A DNA stretch of 64,000 nt from JAHEKD01 sp965215945 (GTDB lineage: Bacteria > Pseudomonadota > Gammaproteobacteria > Arenicellales > JAHEKD01): the NCBI GenBank assembly GCA_965215945.1, contig CBDCFC010000050.1, forward strand, positions 62,001 through 126,000. Reading direction: 5' to 3'. The notes beneath the pieces were generated by a model, which did not search any database, was not told the DNA's origin, and worked only from the letters and a program-made list of their open reading frames with translations. Shown one piece after another: positions 34,875-44,290 of this stretch (positions within the stretch are counted from its first letter, which is position 1; the number at the start of each line of letters is the position of its first letter). Position numbers and translations under genes: made by a program.

Positions 34875-36101
34875 GTGACAGAGGTTATCGTACAAGTGGA
34901 TTTATCTTTATTAGACCTTCCTTGGTGGTCTCATCTTCTTATCACACTAGTGGTAACACATTTAACAATTATCAGTGTGACTTTATATTTACATCGACAT
35001 CAAGCACACAGAGCCATAGAATTACACGCCTTTATCAGCCATTTTTTCAGATTTTGGTTATGGTTGACTACCGGCATGGTCACCTGGCAATGGGTGGCTA
35101 TACATCGCAAGCACCATGCCAAAGTCGAAACTAAAGACGACCCCCATAGCCCTCAGATTCATGGTTTAAAATATTTTTTCAAATTGATGTTGCCACCGGC
35201 TCTGACCGGTGGTGTAAAGCTCTATCGAGATGCTACTGTCGAGCCAAATGATCTCGATCAATATCGTCACGGTACACCCGATGATTGGGTAGAACGGAAT
35301 ATTTACACACCTTTTTCCTTTGCGGGGGTTTTTTTACTGCTGGCTATTAATGTGGTCTTGTTTGGCGCAGTTGGTATCGCGATGTGGTTGGTGGAAATAT
35401 TCTGGATACCATTTTGGGCTGCTGGTGTGATCAATGGCGTGGGACACTATAGTGGATATCGTAATTATGAAACGCCTGATGCCAGCCGCAATATTGTGCC
35501 CTGGGGCATTATTGTCGGTGGTGAAGAGTTACACAACAATCATCATGCTTATGCCAGCTCGGCAAAATTTTCAGCTAGGCCGTATGAAATAGATATTGGC
35601 TGGTTTTATATTAAAGTGCTGGAATTGTTAGGGTTGGCCAGTATTAAAAAAGTTGCTCCTAAAATTCAAACAACATCCGTCAAAGATTTTTGTGATATTG
35701 ATACACTCAAAACGCTCTTGAATAACAGGATTCAGGTCATGTCAAATTTCACCCGTGAAGTCTTGAAAACTGTTTGCCATGAAGAATCAAGTAAAATAAA
35801 AACGGCTCAACCAACTGAATTCAAGCTGTTTCGCAAGGCCCATTTGCTCATGCGTAAAGAAATTTCTTCCTTGGATGAAACGGCACGGACAAAACTGGAA
35901 TCAATTCTGGGCAAGAATCGCAATTTGCAATTTGTTTATCAAATGAAAACAAAACTACAGGAAATCTGTTTAAGCCGAAATGAAGTCAATCATCAATCTT
36001 CACTCAGCGCATTGCAGGAATGGTGTAAACATGCAGAAGAATCAGGTATTGCGGCTTTAGAAGAATTTTCACTAAGATTAAAGCGCTATTCAGTCAGTTA
36101 A
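34875..36101 (+). CDS. acyl-CoA/acyl-lipid delta-9 desaturase (DesA/DesB-like)
   Basis: A 408-residue membrane di-iron enzyme. The three histidine boxes are HRHQAH (40-45), HRKHH (77-81) and HNNHH (about 220), with membrane helices around them. It introduces a double bond into saturated acyl chains. The sequence FRFWLWLTTGMVTWQWVAIHRKHHAK and VINGVGHYSGYRNYETPDASRNIVPWG (shortened) matches the Pseudomonas DesB type. The C-terminal 130 residues are helical (RNLQFVYQMKTKLQEICLSR, EWCKHAEESGIAALEEFSLR); this tail is usual in the group and resembles ISL3 transposase ends. Start is GTG 34875. Confidence 0.87.
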   Translation: MTEVIVQVDLSLLDLPWWSHLLITLVVTHLTIISVTLYLHRHQAHRAIELHAFISHFFRFWLWLTTGMVTWQWVAIHRKHHAKVETKDDPHSPQIHGLKYFFKLMLPPALTGGVKLYRDATVEPNDLDQYRHGTPDDWVERNIYTPFSFAGVFLLLAINVVLFGAVGIAMWLVEIFWIPFWAAGVINGVGHYSGYRNYETPDASRNIVPWGIIVGGEELHNNHHAYASSAKFSARPYEIDIGWFYIKVLELLGLASIKKVAPKIQTTSVKDFCDIDTLKTLLNNRIQVMSNFTREVLKTVCHEESSKIKTAQPTEFKLFRKAHLLMRKEISSLDETARTKLESILGKNRNLQFVYQMKTKLQEICLSRNEVNHQSSLSALQEWCKHAEESGIAALEEFSLRLKRYSVS

Positions 36102-36532
36102 TAATACCCGTAGTGCATTTAGAATTAGTAGTTTGAACGATTAAATGGCCAATTGACTCCATTAATGTTGATTAAATTACTACCTGTGACACTGCTATGT
36201 GTCATTGCGCACCCATACGGGCATAAAAGCAGCGCGAAGCAACCCAATGGCTTTTCTTATCGCCTAGTGGTTTCAGTGATGATTAACTTCTATCCAAGCC
36301 CGTTTCAGCATACATTCTGAAACAGTGACTTGAATTGTGAAATGACGAGGTAGTCAGAAATGCCAGTGGGTTGCTGCACTCGCTCATTATATTCGCTCAC
36401 TCGCAATGACAATGGGAACACAATTAGCTAAAAAATCTCATTTAAAATGCACTACGGGTTTAATAATATTTATTGACATTAATAAAGACTCTCCTTATAG
36501 AGTCTTTTATTATATTCATTAAACTTTTTGGG
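36102..36532. other. intergenic region with dispersed repeats
   Basis: A gap of about 430 bp between convergent desaturase and rpmG genes. It contains repeat material (GCCCGTTTCAGCATACATTC at 36298, GCAATGACAATGGG near 36400) and the rpmG terminator at its right end. Two copies of a GTAGTGCATTT / AAATGCACTAC sequence (about 36110 and 36446) form an outer inverted repeat around the insert. No gene is supported. Confidence 0.6.
36484..36507 (-). terminator. terminator of rpmB-rpmG
   Basis: A 9-bp perfect stem AAAGACTCT/AGAGTCTTT with loop CCTTAT, 26 bp after the rpmG stop and followed by T-rich sequence on both strands, so it may also act on read-through from the desaturase side. Confidence 0.75.
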
Positions 36533-36688
36533 TTATTTTATTTTAGCTTCTTTATAGATTACGTGTTTGCGCACAACGGGGTCATATTTTTTGATTTCCA
36601 TTTTTTCCGGCATATTGCGTTTGTTTTTAGTTGTGGTGTAGTAGTGCCCGGTACCGGCTGATGAAACCAATTTTATTTTATCTCGCAT
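36533..36688 (-). CDS. rpmG: 50S ribosomal protein L33
   Basis: A 51-residue protein read directly from the minus strand: MRDKIKLVSSAGTGHYYTTT, then KNKRNMPEKMEIKKYDPVVR and KHVIYKEAKIK. This is the standard L33 sequence and length. It belongs to the Zn-independent form, lacking the CxxC pairs. It lies 18 bp downstream of rpmB, the usual rpmB-rpmG operon. Confidence 0.96.
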   Translation of the reverse strand: MRDKIKLVSSAGTGHYYTTTKNKRNMPEKMEIKKYDPVVRKHVIYKEAKIK

Positions 36689-36706
36689 AGAACATCTCCA
36701 TAATCT

Positions 36707-36943
36707 CTAAACTTTCTCACCGCGGTCACGCAGTTCTTTTAATACTACGTCGATACCCTTTTTATCAATAATACGAAGACCCGCATGGGAGACACGTAAT
36801 TTGACCCAACGGTTTTCCCCTTCGACCCAAAAGCGCCGATTATGAAGGTTGGGTAAAAAACTACGCCGTGTTTTGTTATTCGCATGAGAAACATTATTCC
36901 CACGCACAGTACGTTTACCCGTTACTTGACATACTTTAGACAT
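36707..36943 (-). CDS. rpmB: 50S ribosomal protein L28
   Basis: A 78-residue protein with MSKVCQVTGKRTVRGNNVSH, NKTRRSFLPNLHNRRFWVE and LRVSHAGLRIIDKKGIDVVL, matching L28 of gammaproteobacteria in length and sequence. First gene of rpmB-rpmG. A pair of 21-bp direct repeats lies 56-111 bp upstream. Confidence 0.96.
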   Translation of the reverse strand: MSKVCQVTGKRTVRGNNVSHANNKTRRSFLPNLHNRRFWVEGENRWVKLRVSHAGLRIIDKKGIDVVLKELRDRGEKV

Positions 36944-36998
36944 GATTTAATCCGTCAAAAAAACGATTAGTTATCAGACCGTTTAAGGCCCTTTTTAC

Positions 36999-37054
36999 AA
37001 AGGTTGGCATTTATACCAATCTAGTAACTTAATAAAGGTTGGCATTTATACCAA
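36999..37054. repeat. pair of 21-bp direct repeats upstream of rpmB
   Basis: Two identical 21-bp copies (36999-37019 and 37034-37054) beginning AAAGGTTGGCATTTATACCA, with a 35-bp period. Each copy contains an imperfect dyad TTGG...CCAA and, on the minus strand, a TATAAA box, so they may be duplicated promoter or operator sites for rpmB-rpmG. Confidence 0.6.
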
Positions 37055-37092
37055 AAAACAACTGGATTTGGTAGCCTAAAATGCTGAATTTC

Positions 37093-37770
37093 CTACAAAT
37101 ATCCCCTTTCAGCCAACGAAACTGCCACATCATCACCAATAATCAAATGATCCAGTAAACGGATGTCCAACAAATCCAGAGAATCTTTAAGTTTTTTGGT
37201 AATTTGTGCATCCGCGGTACTTGGTTCGGCAATTCCCGATGGATGGTTATGAGCGACGATTATGGCACTGGCCTGCTTTTCTATAGCCATTCTAACCACC
37301 TCTCGAGGATAAACACTGACTTGATCAATGGTTCCGCGAAACAACTGATCGCAAGCAAGCACCCGATTTTTATTGTCCAAAAATACGCAAACAAAGCATT
37401 CATAGGGTTTATCCTTTAGCCATGATTTTAAATAAGATTCACATTGTCTGGGTGAAGTTAAAGTTTTCTGCCTGAACAAGCGCTCTTTCTGCAGTCGCTG
37501 CCCCAATTCAAGGGCCGCATGCAATTGAATGGCTTTTGATTGACCAATACCGGGTTCCTGACACAAGGAATCGATTGACAGATTAAATAAACTGCGCAGT
37601 GAACCGTGATTTTTTAACAGCACACGCGCTACATCAATTGCCGTCCTTCCCTTTGTGCCGACTCTCAGCAGAATTGCTATTAATTCAGCATCAGTGAGGT
37701 ATTGAGCACCATGTCTGTGTAGTTTCTCACGCGGACGCTCATGTTCAGGCCATTCTTTTAAAGCTATCAT
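37093..37770 (-). CDS. radC: RadC-family JAB-domain protein
   Basis: A 225-residue protein with a helix-hairpin-helix region (about 40-85) and an MPN/JAB metalloprotease-like domain. The metal site is visible in VAHNHPSGIAEPSTADAQIT. A strong Shine-Dalgarno (AAGGAGGTG, 37775-37783) confirms the ATG at 37770. The family's role in DNA repair is disputed. Divergent from coaBC, the usual order. Confidence 0.92.
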   Translation of the reverse strand: MIALKEWPEHERPREKLHRHGAQYLTDAELIAILLRVGTKGRTAIDVARVLLKNHGSLRSLFNLSIDSLCQEPGIGQSKAIQLHAALELGQRLQKERLFRQKTLTSPRQCESYLKSWLKDKPYECFVCVFLDNKNRVLACDQLFRGTIDQVSVYPREVVRMAIEKQASAIIVAHNHPSGIAEPSTADAQITKKLKDSLDLLDIRLLDHLIIGDDVAVSLAERGYL

Positions 37771-37823
37771 CTAACACCTCCTTGTGTTAATTAAGGACTA
37801 ACTACAGTAAACTTTACGCCACA

Positions 37824-39074
37824 ATGAGTATCAATAGCAACATAATTGTCGGTGTCACAGCGGGTATAGCTGCCTACAAAACACCGATCTTAGTGCGCCG
37901 TTTAAAAGAGCAAGGCACGGATGTTCGTGTGGTAATGACGCCAGCCGCTAAACACTTCATCACTGCGCTAACTTTACAGGCGGTTAGCGGTCATCCGGTT
38001 AGAGATACATTACTTGATGCTGAAGCTGAGTCAGGCATGGATCATATTGATCTGGCTCGTTGGGCTGACAAGGTTGTTATCGCACCTGCAACAGCAAATT
38101 TTATTGCCAAACTGGCACATGGCATGGCCGATGATTTGTTGACAACGCTTTGTCTAGCGACTACCGCCCCAATTTATGTCGCTCCGGCCATGAACCAGCA
38201 GATGTGGCAAAATTCTGCTACTCAAGATAATCTTTCAAAAATAAAAAACTATGGTGCGGTTATTCTTGGACCGGATTCAGGTGATCAGGCGTGCGGTGAG
38301 GTCGGCCCCGGACGTATGCTTGATCCACCGGCAATTATCGAAGCCATACTTTCTCAGTCTTCCTCACAACTCAATGCCGACTCCGTTGAATCCGGACCTA
38401 AAATCAGCCCCGATCCCAACAAGCCCAAAGTCCTAATTACCGCCGGCCCAACCTGGGAAGCATTGGACCCTGTTCGTGGACTGACAAATCATAGTTCAGG
38501 AAAAATGGGTTACAGCATTGCCACGGCATTTGCCGAAGCTGGATTTAAAACCAGATTAGTTAGTGGCCCAACGTCCCTTGATCAACCTGGTGGAGTTGAC
38601 TTTGTTCCTGTTATTTCGGCTCAAGATATGTATGATGCTGTGCATGGATGTATCGGCGAAACGGATATTTTTATCAGTGTTGCGGCTGTTGTCGATTACC
38701 GACCAGATACAAGCATGGATCAGAAAATCAAAAAGTCTAATGATGAAATGCTAATTAAACTGGTAAAAAATCCGGATATTTTAAAAAGTGTTACCAAATT
38801 GAATGCTCCTCCCTTCACGGTCGGTTTTGCTGCTGAAACCAATAACATCATTGATTATGCAAAACAAAAATTGGAGAAAAAAAATCTCGATATGATTGTT
38901 GCTAATGAAGTCGGAAATGGTAAAGCATTTGGTCAAGATGATAATCGTGTGACTATTTTATCAAAAGAACGCTCACAAACGCTGGGGCCGGATTCCAAAT
39001 CAAACCTGGCCAAACAACTTATTTCTATAATAACTAAGGCATATGAAAAAAAGCATTCAACTGAAAATTCTTGA
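37824..39074 (+). CDS. coaBC: bifunctional phosphopantothenoylcysteine decarboxylase/synthase
   Basis: A 416-residue enzyme of coenzyme A synthesis. The N-terminal CoaC flavoprotein domain has GVTAGIAAYKTPILVRRL, VIAPATANFIAKLAHGMADD, the PAMNQQMW motif and catalytic Cys in GDQACGEVGPGRM. The C-terminal CoaB domain (from about 195) has ITAGPTWEALDPVRGLTNHS, VAAVVDYRP and the conserved lysine in DQKIKKS. The 3' end overlaps dut by 32 bp. Confidence 0.94.
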   Translation: MSINSNIIVGVTAGIAAYKTPILVRRLKEQGTDVRVVMTPAAKHFITALTLQAVSGHPVRDTLLDAEAESGMDHIDLARWADKVVIAPATANFIAKLAHGMADDLLTTLCLATTAPIYVAPAMNQQMWQNSATQDNLSKIKNYGAVILGPDSGDQACGEVGPGRMLDPPAIIEAILSQSSSQLNADSVESGPKISPDPNKPKVLITAGPTWEALDPVRGLTNHSSGKMGYSIATAFAEAGFKTRLVSGPTSLDQPGGVDFVPVISAQDMYDAVHGCIGETDIFISVAAVVDYRPDTSMDQKIKKSNDEMLIKLVKNPDILKSVTKLNAPPFTVGFAAETNNIIDYAKQKLEKKNLDMIVANEVGNGKAFGQDDNRVTILSKERSQTLGPDSKSNLAKQLISIITKAYEKKHSTENS

Positions 39075-39510
39075 TAAACGATTAAGTTCTGAATTTGGAT
39101 TACCTCATTATGCAACTGATGGATCGGCCGGGCTTGATTTAAGGGCCTGTATTGAGCAACCATTAATCATTGAGCCGGGGCAGACAGAATTAATTCCTTC
39201 CGGCATGGCGATTAATATCGGCGACCCTACTATTGCGGCAGTTTTATTGCCCCGTTCAGGACTTGGCCACAAGCACGGTATCGTTTTGGGCAATTTAACT
39301 GGGCTTATCGATTCCGACTATCAGGGACAGGTTTTTATATCCATCTGGAATCGTTCGCAAAATTCCTACACCATCGAGCCAGGTGATCGAATCGCTCAAA
39401 TGGTTTTTCTACCTGTTCTGCAGTGCAATTTCGAACAAGTCGATGAATTTATTAGTACGCAGCGAGGCGAAGGTGGATTCGGGCATACTGGTGTAACGAT
39501 ACAGCCTTAA
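39043..39510 (+). CDS. dut: dUTP diphosphatase
   Basis: A 155-residue trimeric dUTPase that hydrolyses dUTP to dUMP. All five motifs are present: DGSAGLDLRA, PRSGLGHKHG, GNLTGLIDSDYQG, GDRIAQMVFLPV and RGEGGFGHTG. It starts within the coaBC 3' end, the conserved coaBC-dut pairing. Confidence 0.95.
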   Translation: MKKSIQLKILDKRLSSEFGLPHYATDGSAGLDLRACIEQPLIIEPGQTELIPSGMAINIGDPTIAAVLLPRSGLGHKHGIVLGNLTGLIDSDYQGQVFISIWNRSQNSYTIEPGDRIAQMVFLPVLQCNFEQVDEFISTQRGEGGFGHTGVTIQP

Positions 39511-39578
39511 ACTGGGTGGTAAGTCCGCAAAGATTTCACTTATAATTACCTTACAGACAAGAAATACGGACAGCGAGC

Positions 39579-42389
39579 ATGAGTGAGTTTGAGCAGCCTT
39601 CAAACAACGGCGACATTTCAATTCTATGTGGCGGCAATGCACCCTTTTTGGATGAATTATACAAACAGTATCTAGCAGACCCTTCGTCAGTGGATATTTC
39701 CTGGCAGCCGGTCTTCGAAAAATTTAAAAACACGGGTGAACTGCCACCGGCCAAACCCGCCAGTCACTACGCCAGTAAAAAAGCAGTCTACACTAATGGT
39801 CATGCAGCACCACAAGCCTTAACCAAACAAATCGGCGTATTAAAGCTTATTGAAGCATATCGTAACCGTGGTCACCTCAGAGCCGATCTTGATCCTTTGG
39901 ATTTAACTGTTAAACCCAACGTTCCAGACTTACAGCTTGCTTACAATAATCTGTCAGAAAATGATTTGGACACTGTTTTTCAAACTGGTGATTTTGCTGC
40001 CGGCAGCGAGATGTCACTGCGCCAGTTGCTTTCAGTGATGGAAGATGCTTATTGTGGAACGCTTGGTATTGAATATTCACATATAACCGATGCTGAGGAA
40101 TTGCAATGGTTACAAGACCGGATTGAAATCATTTCCGGCCGTCCAAAAGAAAGCCCGGAGGCCCGTAAAAATATCCTCCAACGCTTAACCATGGCGGAGG
40201 GACTGGAAAGATATTTACATACTAAATATGTTGGTCAAAAACGCTTCTCACTCGAGGGCGGCGATACACTCATTCCGTTGTTGAATGACTTAATCCAGAG
40301 TTCCGGTGAAATGCAAGCCAAGGAAATTGTTATCGGCATGGCACACCGCGGTCGTTTGAACGTTCTGGTCAACATTTTTGGTAAAGCTCCAGCGACTTTA
40401 TTCGATGAGTTTGAAGGCAAGCACATCGTTGATGACGCCAATATGGGTGATGTGAAATACCACATGGGTTTTTCTTCTGACATCATGACCCCCGGAGGAC
40501 CGGTTCATTTAGCTTTGTCATTCAACCCTTCACATCTTGAAATTATAAATCCTGTTGTTATCGGTTCGGTAAGAGCCAGGCAGGACAGACGGCAAGATGT
40601 TGAAATGAGTCAGAATATCCCAATTCTGATTCACGGCGATGCTGCTTTTGCTGGTCAGGGCGTCAATATGGAAACACTGAATATGGCGCAGACCCGTGGT
40701 TATAAAACCGGTGGCACTATCCATATTGTCGTCAATAATCAGATTGGTTTTACCACCAGTAACCCGCTTGACTCAAGATCAACGCTTTATTGCACTGAAG
40801 TGGCTAAACTGGTGCAGTCACCTATTCTTCATGTTAATGCGGATGATCCGGATGCGGTTATTTTTGCCAGTAAATTGGCGCTGGAATTTAAGATGAAATT
40901 TAAGCGTGATGTGGTGATTGACATGATTTGCTATCGTCGCCATGGCCATAACGAGGCTGACGAGCCTATGGTCACCCAGCCAGTCATGTATAAAACCATA
41001 AAAAAACTCCCAACTACCAGGCAGCTGTATGCCGAAAAACTTGAAGCGGAAGGTGTCATTACTTCGGGAGAAGCTCAGCAAATGGTTGATAACTACCGCG
41101 ATGCGCTTGATGATGGCCGGGTAGTTGCAGGTCAGGTTATTGATCCCAACAAAGCTGTACTGATGGTTGATTGGACCAGGTATATTGGTAATACTTGGCA
41201 ATCTCCTGCTTACACCGCTGTTTCCGCAGATACGATTGCCAGATTAAATGCTCGACTCCAGGAATTGCCCGATGGTTTTACGCTGCATCCGCGAGTTAAA
41301 AAAATAATGGATGATCGTACTAAAATGGCCAACGGCGAATTGCCTCTGGACTGGGGGTTTGGTGAAATAATGGCCTATGCCAGTTTAGTTGATGAAGGTC
41401 AAAGTGTGCGTTTGTCAGGGCAGGATTGTGGCCGCGGTACTTTTTTTCACCGTCATGCTGTATTGCATAACCAAAATGATCGATCAACCTATACGCCTCT
41501 GGAACACCTGACGGATCGACCTCATGCATACACAGTTATCAATTCCCTGCTATCTGAGGAAGCTGTACTTGCTTTTGAATATGGATACAGCACGACTGAA
41601 CCAAGAACATTGGTCATTTGGGAAGCCCAGTTTGGTGATTTTGCCAACGGCGCCCAGGTGGTGATTGACCAGTTCATCAGCAGCGGTGAAGCAAAATGGC
41701 AACGACTTTCCGGTTTGGTTATGTTGCTTCCACATGGTTACGAAGGCCAAGGGCCCGAACATTCTTCAGCCAGACTCGAACGATATATGCAACTTTGTGC
41801 CAGTAATAACATGCAGGTGTGTGTACCAAGCAACCCTTCGCAGATTTTTCATCTTTTACGCAGACAACAAATTCGTAATTATCGTCATCCGTTGATAATA
41901 ATGTCACCCAAAAGCCTGTTACGCCATAAAGCGGCTGTTTCTACACTAGATGATTTAGCTAATGGACAATTTCTGACTGTGATTGATGATGTCGTAACCA
42001 GACAATCACCAGGCAAGATTAAAACTATCCTTTTCTGCGCTGGGAAAGTGTATTACGACTTGTTGGAAAAACGTGACGCAGATAATCGTGATGATGTAGC
42101 CATTGTTCGTATTGAGCAGCTTTATCCCTTCCCTTATGATGATGTTAAGGAAATATTGGCACAATACCCTGATGCTAGTGATTTGGTTTGGTGTCAAGAA
42201 GAGCCACAGAACCAGGGCTGTTACCGGCAACTTCGCGACCGGCTTTACGGCTGCATTCGAGACTCATCTGATCCTGATCGAAATTTACGCTATGCTGGCC
42301 GTCCTTCTTCAGCATCACCTGCTGTTGGCTACTACGGCACACATAATAAACAACAAGCAGCCCTGGTAGAACAGGCGCTGAATAGTTAA
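39579..42389 (+). CDS. sucA: 2-oxoglutarate dehydrogenase E1 component
   Basis: A 936-residue thiamine diphosphate enzyme of the TCA cycle. Recognised from the N-terminal FLDELYKQYLADPSSVDISW, YRNRGHLRADLDPL, the active-site GMAHRGRLNVLVNIFGK, HGDAAFAGQGVN, the ThDP region and the C-terminal WCQEEPQNQGCYRQL. A TATAAT box sits at 39541, 38 bp before the ATG. sucB follows after 12 bp; the lipoamide dehydrogenase and sucCD are not in the window. Confidence 0.96.
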   Translation: MSEFEQPSNNGDISILCGGNAPFLDELYKQYLADPSSVDISWQPVFEKFKNTGELPPAKPASHYASKKAVYTNGHAAPQALTKQIGVLKLIEAYRNRGHLRADLDPLDLTVKPNVPDLQLAYNNLSENDLDTVFQTGDFAAGSEMSLRQLLSVMEDAYCGTLGIEYSHITDAEELQWLQDRIEIISGRPKESPEARKNILQRLTMAEGLERYLHTKYVGQKRFSLEGGDTLIPLLNDLIQSSGEMQAKEIVIGMAHRGRLNVLVNIFGKAPATLFDEFEGKHIVDDANMGDVKYHMGFSSDIMTPGGPVHLALSFNPSHLEIINPVVIGSVRARQDRRQDVEMSQNIPILIHGDAAFAGQGVNMETLNMAQTRGYKTGGTIHIVVNNQIGFTTSNPLDSRSTLYCTEVAKLVQSPILHVNADDPDAVIFASKLALEFKMKFKRDVVIDMICYRRHGHNEADEPMVTQPVMYKTIKKLPTTRQLYAEKLEAEGVITSGEAQQMVDNYRDALDDGRVVAGQVIDPNKAVLMVDWTRYIGNTWQSPAYTAVSADTIARLNARLQELPDGFTLHPRVKKIMDDRTKMANGELPLDWGFGEIMAYASLVDEGQSVRLSGQDCGRGTFFHRHAVLHNQNDRSTYTPLEHLTDRPHAYTVINSLLSEEAVLAFEYGYSTTEPRTLVIWEAQFGDFANGAQVVIDQFISSGEAKWQRLSGLVMLLPHGYEGQGPEHSSARLERYMQLCASNNMQVCVPSNPSQIFHLLRRQQIRNYRHPLIIMSPKSLLRHKAAVSTLDDLANGQFLTVIDDVVTRQSPGKIKTILFCAGKVYYDLLEKRDADNRDDVAIVRIEQLYPFPYDDVKEILAQYPDASDLVWCQEEPQNQGCYRQLRDRLYGCIRDSSDPDRNLRYAGRPSSASPAVGYYGTHNKQQAALVEQALNS

Positions 42390-42401
42390 AAGGAGACCCC
42401 C

Positions 42402-43622
42402 ATGACAACTGAAGTTAAAGTTCCTGTTCTGCCTGAATCTGTTACAGAAGCAACATTATTGGACTGGCATAAAAATGTCGGTGATAGTGTTAAGCGTGAT
42501 GAAAATATTGTCGATATTGAAACGGATAAAGTTGTACTTGAAGTTCCCGCACCTGAGGACGGTGTGATTACCGAGTTGAAACGTGAATCAGGCGATACGG
42601 TAACGGCGCAGGAAGTCATCGCAATTTTGACACCCGGGGCTGTTGCAGATTCTCCTGGAGCTGATGAGGAAACCAAGGAAGAGCCTGCAGCTGAAACTGA
42701 TACTGGTACAACAGTTTCAGATGATGATCGTCATGGTCCTGCTGTTAATGCGCTTCTGGCCGAACATAATCTTGATGCGTCTCAAATCAGCGGCACCGGC
42801 AAAGACGGACGAATTACCAAAGAGGATGTTCTAAATCATTTGAATCAATCAAAGACTGCACCTACACAGGAGGACACACCTGAAGTGCAAACAAGTCCTA
42901 CACCTGTCGCGGCAAGTGGCGGGCGTGAACAACGTCGTGAACCCATGACGCGTTTGCGTCAAACCATTGCTAACCGTCTGGTCCAATCACAACAAACTGC
43001 AGCGATTTTGACGACGTTTAATGATGTGGACTTGACTGAGGTGATGGCACTACGTAGTCGTTATAAAGACTCTTTCACTGATAAACATGGCGTTAAGCTC
43101 GGCTTTATGTCATTTTTTGTGAAAGCCAGTGTTGAAGCCCTAAAGCGTTACCCTGTGATTAATGCGGCTGTCGATGGCACTGATATTATTTATCATAATT
43201 ATCATGACATTGGTATCGCCGTATCTTCACCGCGCGGATTAGTAGTGCCGGTGGTACGCAATTGTGATGAAAAAAGTTTTGCCGAAATTGAACAATCAAT
43301 TGTGAACTACGGCCAAAAAGCACAAAAAGGCGCCATTACAATGGATGAAATGACTGGCGGTACATTTACTATTACTAATGGTGGTACGTTTGGATCGATG
43401 ATGTCCACGCCGATCATTAATCCACCGCAAAGCGCTATCCTTGGTATGCATAATATTGTGCAACGTCCGATGGCTGTAAACGGCGAAGTCAAAATTCGAC
43501 CAATGATGTACCTGGCCCTATCCTATGACCATAGAATTATTGATGGCGCTGAAGCTGTCAGGTTCCTGGTGACCATCAAAGAATGTCTGGAAGACCCAGG
43601 TCGTTTATTACTGTCAGTTTAG
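42402..43622 (+). CDS. sucB: dihydrolipoyllysine succinyltransferase (E2)
   Basis: A 406-residue E2 of the 2-oxoglutarate dehydrogenase complex. A lipoyl domain (residues 3-77, lipoylated Lys in IETDKVVLEV), an acidic linker, an E3-binding domain (HGPAVNALLAEHNLDASQIS), a second linker and the catalytic domain ending YDHRIIDGAEAVRFL are visible. A good Shine-Dalgarno (AAGGAGA) lies in the 12-bp sucA-sucB spacer. Confidence 0.95.
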   Translation: MTTEVKVPVLPESVTEATLLDWHKNVGDSVKRDENIVDIETDKVVLEVPAPEDGVITELKRESGDTVTAQEVIAILTPGAVADSPGADEETKEEPAAETDTGTTVSDDDRHGPAVNALLAEHNLDASQISGTGKDGRITKEDVLNHLNQSKTAPTQEDTPEVQTSPTPVAASGGREQRREPMTRLRQTIANRLVQSQQTAAILTTFNDVDLTEVMALRSRYKDSFTDKHGVKLGFMSFFVKASVEALKRYPVINAAVDGTDIIYHNYHDIGIAVSSPRGLVVPVVRNCDEKSFAEIEQSIVNYGQKAQKGAITMDEMTGGTFTITNGGTFGSMMSTPIINPPQSAILGMHNIVQRPMAVNGEVKIRPMMYLALSYDHRIIDGAEAVRFLVTIKECLEDPGRLLLSV

Positions 43623-43652
43623 AACGTGTAAAAAAGACTCATACAGGCCTAT

Positions 43653-44204
43653 TCATTGACTAACTTGCGAAAATTCAGCTAGGCCCTTAAACACCTGCTG
43701 CATTTCGGTGATTGTTGGTGCATTGTCAAAGAATGGATTTCCAAAACGAATACATGACAGTGACTTCACATGCGGTTGATTGATCGAGTGTATGCTTAAA
43801 AATAATTCAAGATCATGCCGGGAAGCATCATGATGTCTAAATATACCACCATAGCCGTAGCCGCCGTAATAGGCCAACTGAACCGTATCTGGCGAATGAT
43901 ATAGCTCGGACATCCGCCTATAGATGTTATTAATTTCGAACTCATCCGGATTAATAATCAACTCACCGCTTTCTTTTGGGCGTGGCACAGCAATCTTGCA
44001 ATACAGATCATAATTGCTGATTTCCTTGCGTCTGACCACTTTTCCCGGCGCCATAATATAGACATCACTGCTTCCTGCCGAAACGGTAATCGGTTTAAGC
44101 AACTTGAATTGATAGATGCCGGAATAATTGGAATTGTTGTAGCCGGTTGAGGCGCAACCTGCAACAAAAATGGCTACAATGAGGTAAAACAATAACCGCT
44201 TCAT
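43653..44204 (-). CDS. hypothetical lipoprotein
   Basis: A 183-residue protein starting MKRLLFYLIVAIFVAGCAST, with a clear lipobox (VAGC) and Ser/Thr after the Cys, so it should be outer-membrane directed. The mature part is not recognised; it has a GGYGYGGIFRHHDASRHD glycine/histidine stretch and three more cysteines. It converges with sucB and is divergent from the AraC/MGMT gene. Confidence 0.7.
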   Translation of the reverse strand: MKRLLFYLIVAIFVAGCASTGYNNSNYSGIYQFKLLKPITVSAGSSDVYIMAPGKVVRRKEISNYDLYCKIAVPRPKESGELIINPDEFEINNIYRRMSELYHSPDTVQLAYYGGYGYGGIFRHHDASRHDLELFLSIHSINQPHVKSLSCIRFGNPFFDNAPTITEMQQVFKGLAEFSQVSQ

Positions 44205-44290
44205 AATTTATAAATAAAGTTGACAGTTCAATTCAGCAAGTTTCGGATTGAGGTGTCTATGGAAAAATACCAAAATAGCCTAAACTCAAT

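Noticed and set aside
34875..36101. Desaturase fused to a transposase fragment
   Set aside because: The C-terminal tail resembles ISL3 transposases, but the same tail is usual in DesB-type desaturases, so it is not a fusion event here.
36473..36661. A 62-codon plus-strand hydrophobic frame
   Set aside because: It is antisense to rpmG and its terminator; the L33 protein on the minus strand is unambiguous.
36999..37054. Possible CRISPR remnant
   Set aside because: Only two repeats with a 14-bp spacer and no cas genes; fits duplicated regulatory sites better.
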